Source: DATBDM01 sp036269915 (GTDB lineage: Bacteria > Actinomycetota > Thermoleophilia > Solirubrobacterales > Solirubrobacteraceae). From it: a DNA stretch of 9,787 nucleotides. The notes beneath the pieces are model-generated. The model worked only from the letters and a program-made list of their open reading frames with translations. It had not been told where the DNA came from and searched no databases. The stretch lies in NCBI GenBank assembly GCA_036269915.1, contig DATBDM010000115.1, positions 1-9,787 of the forward strand, in the 5' to 3' direction. Shown one piece after another: positions 1 to 5,237 of this stretch (position 1 is its first letter; each line of letters begins with the position of its first letter). A program made the translations under genes and the position numbers.

Positions 1-539
1 CCATCCACGTACACGAGTTCATGACCCTCGACGGCGTCGTCGACGCACCGACGTGGACGTTCGACTACGGCTTCGACCCGAAGATGGGCGAGACCCTCGC
101 GGCGATCACGGGAGCGTCGAAGGGCATCCTGCTCGGGCGCAACACGTTCGAGATGTTCGAGCCCGCCTGGTCGACGCGCACCGTGGAGGACGATCCCGGC
201 GCGCCGTTCTTCAACGACACCACCAAGTACGTGGTCTCCTCCACGCTGACCGATCCGACGTGGCGGAACTCGCGGGTCGTCGGGCCCTACGACCCCGAGG
301 CGATCCGCCGCCTCAAGGACGAGGTCGACGGCGACCTCTACGTGAGCGGCAGCGTCACGCTGGTCCGCGCGCTGCTCGACGACGGACTTGTCGACGAGCT
401 GCACCTGTTCGTCTACCCCCTCACGCTCGGGACCGGCCCGCGGCTGCTCGCCGAGGGCGCCCAGCCGCACAAGCTGTCGCTGGCCGACGCGGACAGCTAC
501 GACAACGGCGTCGTCCACCTGGCCTATCGACCGGCGTGA
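1..539 (+). CDS. Dihydrofolate reductase family protein (RibD C-terminal domain), 5'-partial
   Basis: Reading frame open from the left edge (first whole codon at base 3) to the TGA at 537-539. The visible start is I-H-V-H-E-F-M-T-L-D-G-V-V-D; the ATG at 21 lies inside this conserved first strand, so the true start is probably a few codons outside the window. The EFMTLDGVVDAP opening, the LLGRNTFEMF motif that follows the nucleotide-binding helix, the DLYVSGSVTLVRALL segment and the DELHLFVYPLTLGTG-R-L ending are typical of the small (about 180-190 aa) RibD C-terminal/DHFR-like proteins of actinobacteria. The family fold binds NADPH, but most such stand-alone members have no proven substrate, so true DHFR activity should not be assumed. 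Its last 16 bp overlap the end of the convergent arsC gene. Family is secure, reaction unknown. Confidence 0.88.
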   Translation, partial: IHVHEFMTLDGVVDAPTWTFDYGFDPKMGETLAAITGASKGILLGRNTFEMFEPAWSTRTVEDDPGAPFFNDTTKYVVSSTLTDPTWRNSRVVGPYDPEAIRRLKDEVDGDLYVSGSVTLVRALLDDGLVDELHLFVYPLTLGTGPRLLAEGAQPHKLSLADADSYDNGVVHLAYRPA

Positions 540-922
540 AGCTCGGCGAGCAGGCCGTCGATCCGGGCGGTGATGTCGTCCCGGATCGCGCGGACCTCGT
601 CGACGCTCCGGCCCTTCGGGTCGGGCAGGTCCCAGTCGACGTAGCGCGTGCCCGGGATGTACGGGCACGCGTCGCCGCAGCCCATCGTCACGACGACGTC
701 GGCCCAGCGCGCGAGCTCGTCGGTGAGCGCGCGCGGGACGCGCTCGGAGAGATCGATGCCCAGCTCGCGCATGACCTCGACGACCTCGGGATGGACGCGC
801 TCGGCAGGCGTCGTGCCGGCCGAGGCGGCCGCGTGCCGCGACCCCGCGGCGCGCTCGAAGAGCGCCTGGCTCATCTGCGAGCGGCCGGCGTTGTGGAGGC
901 AGACGAAGAGGACGTGGGTCAT
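524..922 (-). CDS. arsC: Arsenate reductase, low-molecular-weight phosphatase fold
   Basis: 132 aa; reduces arsenate to arsenite in the cytoplasm. The N-terminal P-loop C8-L-H-N-A-G-R14-S is the CX5R signature of the LMW-phosphatase class of arsenate reductases, followed by SQMSQALFE and the SAGT strand. Two further cysteines, C82 and C86 (MGCGDACPY), and the WDLPDPKG motif with the general-acid aspartate fit the thioredoxin- or mycothiol-linked clades. The reductant cannot be decided from sequence: the pI258-type enzyme uses C82/C89 with thioredoxin, while the corynebacterial enzymes use mycothiol and mycoredoxin. The ATG at 922 overlaps the stop of the upstream aquaporin gene in an ATGA, which suggests translational coupling as the last gene of the ars operon. 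The stop (TAG, 524-526) lies inside the end of the convergent DHFR-like gene. Family assignment is firm. Confidence 0.93.
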   Translation of the reverse strand: MTHVLFVCLHNAGRSQMSQALFERAAGSRHAAASAGTTPAERVHPEVVEVMRELGIDLSERVPRALTDELARWADVVVTMGCGDACPYIPGTRYVDWDLPDPKGRSVDEVRAIRDDITARIDGLLAELHAGR

Positions 923-1584
923 GACGACTCGGGGTAGAGGATGCGCAGCGCCGCCACTGCGACGGCTCCGCCGGCCAGCTGGGCGATGACGAAGGCCGGG
1001 ACCGAGGCCGGTGCGATCCCCGCGAAGGTGTCCGAGAAGATGCGCCCGACCGTGATCGCGGGGTTGGCGAAGCTCGTCGAGCTCGTGAAGAAGTAGGCCG
1101 CGCCGATGTAGGCGCCCACGGCCGCGGGCGCCACGGCCGCCCGGCCGGTCCGCAGCAGGGCGAAGATCACGAGCACGAGGCCGAGCGTCGCGACGACCTC
1201 GGCCAGCAGGTGCGCGGGGCTCGCGCGGTGGTGTGCGGAGACGCTCACGGCGGCCAGGGCGAACATGCCGTTGGCGACGACCGCGCCCGCGACGCACCCG
1301 GCGACCTGGGCGGGGACGTAGGCCAGCACGTCACGGCGGGCGAGACGGCCGAGCGCGGCGTCGACGAGCGACACGACCGGATTGAAGTGCCCGCCCGAGA
1401 TCGCCCCGAACATCAGGATGATCGCGAACAGTCCCGCGGCGGTCGCGGCGGCGTTCTCGAGCAGCCGCAGGCCGGGGTCCGACGACAGCTGCTGGGCCGC
1501 GATGCCCGACCCGATCACCACCGCGGCGAGGAACGCGCTGCCGAGGAACTCGGCCAGCAACCGCCGCCCGAGCGGCGCCGTCAA
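919..1584 (-). CDS. Aquaporin/MIP-family channel in arsenic operon
   Basis: 221 aa integral membrane channel, likely passing As(OH)3 or a methylated arsenical out of the cell. About six hydrophobic helices are visible (roughly residues 9-30, 42-62, 87-110, 125-144, 150-168, 190-213). The two half-helix loops are GGHFNPV (N68-P69-V70, in place of NPA) and FANPAI (N174-P175-A176-I177). The arginine that normally follows the second NPA and forms the ar/R filter is replaced by I177; the nearest arginine is R181. The start is taken as TTG at 1584, giving MTAPLGRRLLAEF and a TTGA overlap with the arsM stop. The longer frame upstream is only arsM read in another frame. By position it resembles AqpS of Sinorhizobium ars operons, where a channel replaces a pump. 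The family is clear; the transported compound is inferred from context. Confidence 0.88.
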   Translation of the reverse strand: MTAPLGRRLLAEFLGSAFLAAVVIGSGIAAQQLSSDPGLRLLENAAATAAGLFAIILMFGAISGGHFNPVVSLVDAALGRLARRDVLAYVPAQVAGCVAGAVVANGMFALAAVSVSAHHRASPAHLLAEVVATLGLVLVIFALLRTGRAAVAPAAVGAYIGAAYFFTSSTSFANPAITVGRIFSDTFAGIAPASVPAFVIAQLAGGAVAVAALRILYPESS

Positions 1585-2234
1585 ATGCGTCGGCGGGCGC
1601 GGATGATGGCCGAGCCCGCCTGCTGGTGGACGCGGTGGGTCTCGGTGATCTCGACGTCGGTGAAGCCCGCGTCGATCAGGCCCTGCGCGAACTCGTCGCG
1701 CGTGAGCGCGCCGGCGATGCAGCCGGTGTACGCCGCCATGTCCGCGCGGGTGGCCTCGTCCATGCCCGGGTCGGCGATGACGTCCGACACGGCGAAGCGG
1801 CCGCCGGCGCGCAGCACGCGCGCGGTCTCGGCGAACACCTTCGCCTTGTCGCCCGCGAGGTTGATCACGCAGTTGGAGATCACGACGTCGACGGAGGCGT
1901 CGGGGAGCGGGATGTCCTCGATGTAGCCCTCGAGGAACTCGACGTTCGCGGCGCCGGCCTCGGCGGCGTTGCGGCGCGCGAGCGCGAGCATCTCGTCGGT
2001 CATGTCGAGCCCGTAGGCCTTGCCAGCCGGGCCGACGCGGCCCGCGGAGATCAGGACGTCGGCACCGGCGCCGGAGCCGAGGTCGAGCACCGTCTCGCCC
2101 TCGTGCAGGTCGGCGACCGCCGTCGGCATGCCACACCCGAGGTCGAGCGCGCCGCCGCCACAGCAGGAACCTTCGCGGGCGAGGGCGGCGTATCGCTCGC
2201 GCACCGTCTCGCGGATGTCGGTCAGCTCAGCCAT
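1581..2234 (-). CDS. arsM: Arsenite S-adenosylmethionine methyltransferase
   Basis: 217 aa cytosolic enzyme that transfers methyl groups from SAM to As(III), giving mono-, di- and possibly trimethyl arsenicals. The class I methyltransferase core is plain: motif I is VLDLGSGAGAD (residues 49-59), GLDMTDEML comes later (75-83) and the ISNCVINL strand is at 119-126. The ArsM-specific cysteines are present: C24-C25 (GSCCGGG), C34 (LGCG), C122 (SNCVINL) and C172 (YTGCIAGA). C122 and C172 are 50 residues apart, matching C174 and C224 of the characterised Cyanidioschyzon ArsM. The protein is shorter than many ArsMs and has no extra C-terminal domain. The ATG at 2234 has a good Shine-Dalgarno 8 nt upstream, and the gene overlaps the end of arsR by 13 bp. 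Second gene of the operon. Confidence 0.95.
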   Translation of the reverse strand: MAELTDIRETVRERYAALAREGSCCGGGALDLGCGMPTAVADLHEGETVLDLGSGAGADVLISAGRVGPAGKAYGLDMTDEMLALARRNAAEAGAANVEFLEGYIEDIPLPDASVDVVISNCVINLAGDKAKVFAETARVLRAGGRFAVSDVIADPGMDEATRADMAAYTGCIAGALTRDEFAQGLIDAGFTDVEITETHRVHQQAGSAIIRARRRI

Positions 2235-2578
2235 GCGGACAGCTCCTTCGTGGAGTCGGGGCGGAGGAAGTAGTAGGCCCACAGACCGCGCCGCTCGGAG
2301 CCGACCACGCCGGCTCCGACGAGGACCTTCAGGTGCTTCGACAGGGCGGGCTGGCTCATGTCGAACAGCGGCAGCAGCTCGCACTGGCAGATCGCCTCGG
2401 GCGCCGCCTTGCGCAGCGTGTCGACGATCCGCAGCCGCGTCGGATCGGCGAGCGCCTTCACCACGGCGGCCAGCTCGACGGCCGCCGCGGGCGTGAGATC
2501 AGGCTCGACGGCGGCCTCGCAGCATCCTCCGGCCTGGCGCTCGCGCGGCGTGATGACGGGCAGCTCGGTCACGGTCAC
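2222..2578 (-). CDS. arsR: ArsR-family arsenic-responsive repressor
   Basis: 118 aa from the chosen GTG at 2578; a GTG at 2593 would add five residues but lies inside the operator. Winged-helix DNA-binding dimer that leaves its operator when As(III) or Sb(III) binds. ALADPTRLRIVDTL is the hallmark of the family, followed by DMSQPALSKHLKVLVGAGVV as recognition helix and SERRGLWAYYFL as wing. Metalloid ligands are visible in two places. C19-C20 near the N-terminus recall the Cys15/Cys16 pair of Corynebacterium ArsR, and C64-Q-C66 sits where the classic ELCVCDL motif lies in R773/pI258 ArsR. First gene of the arsR-arsM-aquaporin-arsC operon, immediately downstream of a double palindrome. The start is supported by a TATGCT -10 box 6 nt upstream, which would give a leaderless mRNA beginning at the GTG. 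Confidence 0.93.
   Translation of the reverse strand: MTVTELPVITPRERQAGGCCEAAVEPDLTPAAAVELAAVVKALADPTRLRIVDTLRKAAPEAICQCELLPLFDMSQPALSKHLKVLVGAGVVGSERRGLWAYYFLRPDSTKELSAWLS
2243..2248 (-). promoter_or_regulatory. Shine-Dalgarno of arsM
   Basis: AAGGAG on the minus strand, 8 nt before the ATG at 2234, located inside the last codons of arsR. It decides the arsM start, since the frame is open further upstream into arsR. Confidence 0.75.
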
Positions 2579-2584
2579 GCGCCC

Positions 2585-2590
2585 AGCATA
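2585..2590 (-). promoter_or_regulatory. Candidate -10 box of arsR (leaderless promoter)
   Basis: TATGCT on the minus strand, followed by 6 nt and then the GTG at 2578. This places the transcription start on the first base of the start codon. No convincing -35 is seen, and the ArsR operator fills the place where it would lie. Four other genes in this window show the same spacing. Confidence 0.55.
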
Positions 2591-2591
2591 C

Positions 2592-2626
2592 ACAACCGAT
2601 CGGTTATCGCATAACCGGCCGGTTGT
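2592..2626. promoter_or_regulatory. Double palindromic operator, probably for ArsR
   Basis: Two 16-bp arms (2592-2607 and 2611-2626) separated by CGC form an inverted repeat with two mismatches. Each arm also contains a perfect 12-bp palindrome: AACCGATCGGTT at 2594-2605 and AACCGGCCGGTT at 2613-2624, with centres 19 bp apart. The block lies about 14-48 bp upstream of the predicted arsR transcription start, so a bound repressor would block the -35 region. It is also the only conspicuous control site ahead of the divergent cupin gene. That it is an operator is a strong inference from dyad symmetry and position; ArsR as the ligand follows from adjacency. Confidence 0.8.
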
Positions 2627-2675
2627 CTCACAGCGTGCGCGGCGTCGCCATCCTCGTCGTGCGGATCACCCGACC

Positions 2676-2681
2676 GAGGAG
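2676..2681 (+). promoter_or_regulatory. Shine-Dalgarno of the cupin gene
   Basis: GAGGAG, 6 nt before the ATG at 2688. It fixes the cupin start, although the frame stays open far upstream. The mRNA therefore has a leader of some tens of bases, unlike the leaderless genes nearby. Confidence 0.8.
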
Positions 2682-2687
2682 AACGAC

Positions 2688-3092
2688 ATGGAGATCACCC
2701 GCAACTCGCTCGACACCACCCCTGGGCCGGCCGACTGGTTCACCGGCTCGGTCTTCATCGACACGGTGGCGACGCCGTCGGCGCCCTCACGCCTGGCAGC
2801 CGGGAGCGTCCACTTCACGCCCGGCGCCCGCACCGCCTGGCACACCCACCCGCTCGGCCAGACCATCTTCGTCACCGAGGGGCTTGGCCTCTGCCAGCGC
2901 CGCGGCGGCGCGATCGAGGTCATCCGCCCCGGCGACCGCGTGTTCTTCGCGCCCGGCGAGCACCACTGGCACGGCGCGGCCCCGAACCGCTTCATGACGC
3001 ACATCGCCATGCAGGAGGCCGACGAGAGTGGGAGCCCCGTGACCTGGGGCGAGCACGTCACCGATGAGGAATATGGAGCCGCCGCGAACTAG
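2688..3092 (+). CDS. Cupin protein of the manganese hydroxynitrile lyase-like family
   Basis: 134 aa single-domain cupin. PADWFTG near the start, then F-TPGARTAWHTHPLGQTI-VT-G and PGD-V-F-PGE-HWHGAAP, closely follow the Granulicella tundricola hydroxynitrile lyase as I remember it. The metal ligands fall where expected, each one residue earlier than in that enzyme: H52, H54, Q58 and H93. H105 (MTHIAMQE) corresponds to its active-site histidine, and the protein ends with the matching W-EHVTDE-Y. Family members bind Mn(II); some cleave or form cyanohydrins, but the natural substrate of most is unknown, so hydroxynitrile lyase activity is only a possibility. It is transcribed divergently from arsR across the shared palindrome, which suggests co-regulation by arsenic, but a link between this cupin and arsenic chemistry is not established. 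The start is set by the GAGGAG ribosome site. Confidence 0.88.
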   Translation: MEITRNSLDTTPGPADWFTGSVFIDTVATPSAPSRLAAGSVHFTPGARTAWHTHPLGQTIFVTEGLGLCQRRGGAIEVIRPGDRVFFAPGEHHWHGAAPNRFMTHIAMQEADESGSPVTWGEHVTDEEYGAAAN

Positions 3093-3156
3093 CGCGCCTG
3101 CGCTGGCGGCGGTAGAGCCGCGACACGCGCCGCCCAAGCCAGTACCCGGTCCTCAG

Positions 3157-3175
3157 GTCGAGCAGGATGCTCGAC
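3157..3175. repeat. Inverted repeat, 8-bp arms, 3-nt loop
   Basis: GTCGAGCA at 3157-3164 and its exact reverse complement TGCTCGAC at 3168-3175, separated by GGA. It is the first of three consecutive hairpins after the cupin gene. Confidence 0.6.
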
Positions 3176-3200
3176 TTCCGATGGCGGGAGCGGTGACGGG

Positions 3201-3229
3201 TCGCGATCATCGGGACACCCTGATCGCGA
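3201..3229. repeat. Inverted repeat, 9-bp arms, 11-nt loop
   Basis: TCGCGATCA at 3201-3209 and its exact reverse complement at 3221-3229. The loop is TCGGGACACCC. It is the second hairpin of the cluster. Confidence 0.6.
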
Positions 3230-3235
3230 GCCGCG

Positions 3236-3270
3236 GCGTGGGCATCATCCGATCCGGATGATGCCCACGC
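3236..3270. terminator. 16-bp perfect hairpin, possible bidirectional terminator
   Basis: The arm GCGTGGGCATCATCCG (3236-3251) is exactly reverse-complementary to 3255-3270, with loop ATC. It lies between two convergent genes, 71 bp past the VOC stop and 143 bp past the cupin stop, which suits a two-way terminator. It lacks a T-tract on both sides, as is often the case in high-GC actinobacteria. A protein-binding palindrome or the remnant of an element are alternatives. Confidence 0.5.
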
Positions 3271-3341
3271 GGACGCCTACTTCGCGCCGTGCGCCCGCAG
3301 CTGCTTGCGCGACGCATCGCCCACATGGGAAGAACCGCGGT

Positions 3342-3791
3342 CTATTCGGCGAACGCGTCGCGCAGCTCGGCCTCGGTCGGCTCGACCGCGGCCCGCTGGG
3401 TGATCCGCAGGTGGTTGCCGAAGGGATCGCGGATGCCCATGTCGATCCCGTAGGGGCGCTCCATCGGCTCCTGGGTGATGTCGACGTCCTTCGCGACAAG
3501 CTGCTCATAGGTCTTGCGGCAGTCGTCCGTGGTGAAGACGATCGAGCCGGCGACGCCCTTGGTGACGTGCTCGCGGACCTCGTCGGCGGTCGCGTCGTCC
3601 ATCGCGGGCGGACCCGGGCGCTCGAGCAGGATCGAGCGGTCGCGGTCGCCGGGCACGTTGACCGTCAGCCAGCGCATGAAGCCCATGTCGACGTCGCTGT
3701 GGACCTCCAGGCCCAGCGTCCCGACATAGAACTCGAGCGCCTCGTCCTGGTCGAGGACGTAGAGCGAGGAGATGCTGATCGCGTTGAACAT
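3342..3791 (-). CDS. VOC family protein (glyoxalase/bleomycin resistance fold)
   Basis: 149 aa. It shows the paired beta-alpha-beta-beta-beta modules of the vicinal-oxygen-chelate superfamily: ISISSLYVLDQDEALEFYVGTLGLEV in the first half, and GSIVFTTDDCRKTYEQLVAKDVD then YGIDMGIRDPFGNHLRI in the second. E57 (SILLERPG) is a likely metal or substrate ligand. The first-strand position that is often histidine is serine here (ISISSLYV), so a glyoxalase I-type metal site is not assured. It lies 10 nt after the stop of a short AraC regulator. From memory, such HTH-VOC gene pairs with nearly the same sequences recur in actinobacteria, pointing to regulation of a small-molecule-binding or detoxifying protein of unknown substrate. 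The start ATG at 3791 is supported by a -10 box 7 nt upstream; the frame is open upstream only as a shadow of araC. Confidence 0.88.
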   Translation of the reverse strand: MFNAISISSLYVLDQDEALEFYVGTLGLEVHSDVDMGFMRWLTVNVPGDRDRSILLERPGPPAMDDATADEVREHVTKGVAGSIVFTTDDCRKTYEQLVAKDVDITQEPMERPYGIDMGIRDPFGNHLRITQRAAVEPTEAELRDAFAE

Positions 3792-3798
3792 GCCGGCG

Positions 3799-3804
3799 AC
3801 GCTA
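3799..3804 (-). promoter_or_regulatory. Candidate -10 box for the VOC gene
   Basis: TAGCGT on the minus strand followed by 7 nt and the ATG at 3791, which fits a leaderless transcript. Its first three bases are also the TAG stop codon of the upstream araC-type gene. No Shine-Dalgarno is seen for this gene. Confidence 0.45.
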
Positions 3805-4224
3805 ACGCCCGTCGCGCCGCTCGGCTTCTCCGAAACTGCTCGGTCGCGTCCAGGCCATCGTGAAGCACGTCGGGACGAGCTCGGCGTCGCCGCTCGCGCG
3901 GTAGGTGGTCGGGGACCCGCCGACGATCTCGCGGAACGTCCGGCTGAACGTGCCCAGGCTCGTGAAGCCGACGTCGAAGCAGATCTCGGTGACGCTGCGA
4001 TCGGTCTCCCGCAGCAGCGCCATCGCCCGCTCGACGCGGCGGCGCTGCAGGTAGCGGTGCGGGGTCTCGCCGAAGGTGGCGCGGAAAGCACGGATGAAGT
4101 GGGCCTCGGACACGAGCGCGACCCGCGCGAGGCTCCGGATGTCGAGCGGCCGCGCGTAGTCGCGATCCATCGCGTCCCGCGCGCGGAGCAGGCGTCGGTT
4201 GGAGTCTTCGACCGCCCGGCTCAT
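3802..4224 (-). CDS. AraC/XylS-type transcriptional regulator, DNA-binding domain only
   Basis: 140 aa. Almost all of it is the double helix-turn-helix of the AraC family. The first HTH is around residues 27-48 (LDIRSLARVALVSEAHFIRAF), followed by the linker TFGETPHRYLQRRRVERAMALL. The second HTH is at about 78-98 (VTEICFDVGFTSLGTFSRTF), and the G-SPTTYR signature follows. There is no N-terminal ligand domain, so it either responds through another partner or acts constitutively. A tail of some 30 residues contains VPTCFTMAWTRPSSF, a motif I associate with members paired to VOC proteins. It is the first gene of a two-gene unit with the VOC gene and is divergent from ppk2 across 162 bp. The start ATG at 4224 has a TACGCT -10 box 7 nt upstream; the much longer open frame upstream is antisense to ppk2 and not real. 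Confidence 0.9.
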   Translation of the reverse strand: MSRAVEDSNRRLLRARDAMDRDYARPLDIRSLARVALVSEAHFIRAFRATFGETPHRYLQRRRVERAMALLRETDRSVTEICFDVGFTSLGTFSRTFREIVGGSPTTYRASGDAELVPTCFTMAWTRPSSFGEAERRDGR

Positions 4225-4231
4225 CGGGACG

Positions 4232-4237
4232 AGCGTA
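4232..4237 (-). promoter_or_regulatory. Candidate -10 box of the araC-type gene
   Basis: TACGCT on the minus strand followed by 7 nt and the ATG at 4224, which predicts a leaderless mRNA. It supports this short start over the long upstream open frame. Confidence 0.5.
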
Positions 4238-4374
4238 CCCCCACTACGGGCGTCGGCCCGGACGGCACCTTCGATGGATCGATCGTGCCGCACCGCTCGA
4301 CCCGCCCCGGCGCGCACCCTGCCGTTTTGCGCGCTGGGGCTCCCGCGCTTCTTCCCGCCCAGCCCGGCATGGGG

Positions 4375-4380
4375 TAGCGT
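4375..4380 (+). promoter_or_regulatory. Candidate -10 box of ppk2
   Basis: TAGCGT followed by 6 nt (CGAGCG) and the ATG at 4387, so transcription would start at the start codon. No good Shine-Dalgarno lies upstream of the ATG, which agrees with leaderless translation. Confidence 0.5.
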
Positions 4381-4386
4381 CGAGCG

Positions 4387-5232
4387 ATGGCGACGACGAC
4401 ATCCCAGTGGAGTCGGCCACCTGTCGACGAGGACGCCGACGTCGCCACGCGGCGACTCAGCAAGCGCGAGTACGAGAAGGAGCTCGTACGCCTGCAGGTG
4501 GAGCTCGTGCGGCTGCAGGAGTGGGTCGTGCACGAGGGCCTGAAGGTCGTCGTCCTCTTCGAAGGGCGCGACACCGCCGGCAAGGGCGGGACGATCAAGC
4601 GGATCGCCGAGAAGACGAACTCGCGCGTCGTGCGGATCGTCGCGCTGGGCACGCCGACCGAGCGCGAGCGCACGCAGTGGTACTTCCAGCGCTACGTCGC
4701 GCATCTCCCGGCCGCCGGGGAGATCGTCCTCTTCGACCGCAGCTGGTACAACCGCGCCGGCGTCGAGCACGTCATGGGCTTCTGCACCGACGAGGAGTAC
4801 CAGGAGTTCATGCGCAACTGCCCGCAGTTCGAGCGTGATCTCCTGCGCTCGGGAGTCATCCTGATCAAGTACTGGCTGTCGGTCAGCGACGAGGAGCAGG
4901 AGCGCCGTTTCAAGGCGCGGCTGAACGACCCGGCGAAGCAGTGGAAGCTCAGCGGCATGGACCTCGAGGCGCGCCGGCGCTGGGTCGACTACGCCGAGGC
5001 CAAGGACGACATGTTCGCCTACACCGACACGCACGAGTCACCGTGGTACGTCGTCGAGGCCGACGACAAGCGGACGATGCGGCTGAACCTCATCAGCCAC
5101 CTGCTCAGCCTGATCTCCTACGAGGACGTGCCGCGGGACAAGATCAAGCTCCCGCCGCGACAGCACCGCGCCTACGTCCGGCCTCCGCGGCGCGACCAGC
5201 ACTACGTCCCGGCGCGCTACGAGGTCGGCTGA
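4387..5232 (+). CDS. ppk2: Polyphosphate kinase 2, class I
   Basis: 281 aa, cytosolic. It transfers phosphate between inorganic polyphosphate and nucleoside diphosphates (ADP or GDP), normally making the triphosphate in this class. The Walker A region is FEGRDTAGKGGTIKRI (F58-I73, lysine K66). The Walker B region is LFDRSWYNRAGVEHVMGF (D117-R118 with W120-Y121-N122-R123), and the lid segment is KARLNDPAKQWKLSGMD. The single-domain length is usual for class I. The N-terminal 20 or so residues are variable and polar, then a helical stretch (RLSKREYEKELVRLQVELVRLQEWV) leads into the kinase core as in known PPK2s. The basic C-terminal tail is rich in prolines and arginines. It ends 5 bp before the convergent sigma-factor gene. 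Family is certain; whether ADP or GDP is preferred cannot be told. Confidence 0.95.
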   Translation: MATTTSQWSRPPVDEDADVATRRLSKREYEKELVRLQVELVRLQEWVVHEGLKVVVLFEGRDTAGKGGTIKRIAEKTNSRVVRIVALGTPTERERTQWYFQRYVAHLPAAGEIVLFDRSWYNRAGVEHVMGFCTDEEYQEFMRNCPQFERDLLRSGVILIKYWLSVSDEEQERRFKARLNDPAKQWKLSGMDLEARRRWVDYAEAKDDMFAYTDTHESPWYVVEADDKRTMRLNLISHLLSLISYEDVPRDKIKLPPRQHRAYVRPPRRDQHYVPARYEVG

Positions 5233-5237
5233 CGCGA

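Larger units (their letters stand above)
3093..3341. other. Non-coding interval with three hairpins
   Basis: 249 bp between the convergent cupin and VOC genes. No credible gene is seen in any frame. Three perfect inverted repeats follow each other within about 115 bp (listed separately). None is followed by a T-run on either strand, so classical intrinsic terminators are not evident. A small 5-bp stem (3091-3104) also abuts the cupin stop codon. Confidence 0.6.

Noticed and set aside
919..2136. 405-codon minus frame with the aquaporin at its end
   Set aside because: The first 184 codons are arsM read out of frame (runs of Arg and Gly). Only the part from the TTG at 1584 resembles a channel.
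2579..2593. GTG at 2593 as arsR start
   Set aside because: It falls inside the operator and on the upstream side of the TATGCT box; the GTG at 2578 fits the promoter better. Five residues remain uncertain.
3280..3332. Short minus-strand peptide ending DASRKQLRAHGAK before a TAG
   Set aside because: It looks protein-like but is only about 15-20 codons, with no ribosome site and no recognisable parent gene.
3802..5034. 410-codon minus frame ending in the AraC-type protein
   Set aside because: The N-terminal 270 codons are antisense to ppk2; the real regulator starts at the ATG at 4224.
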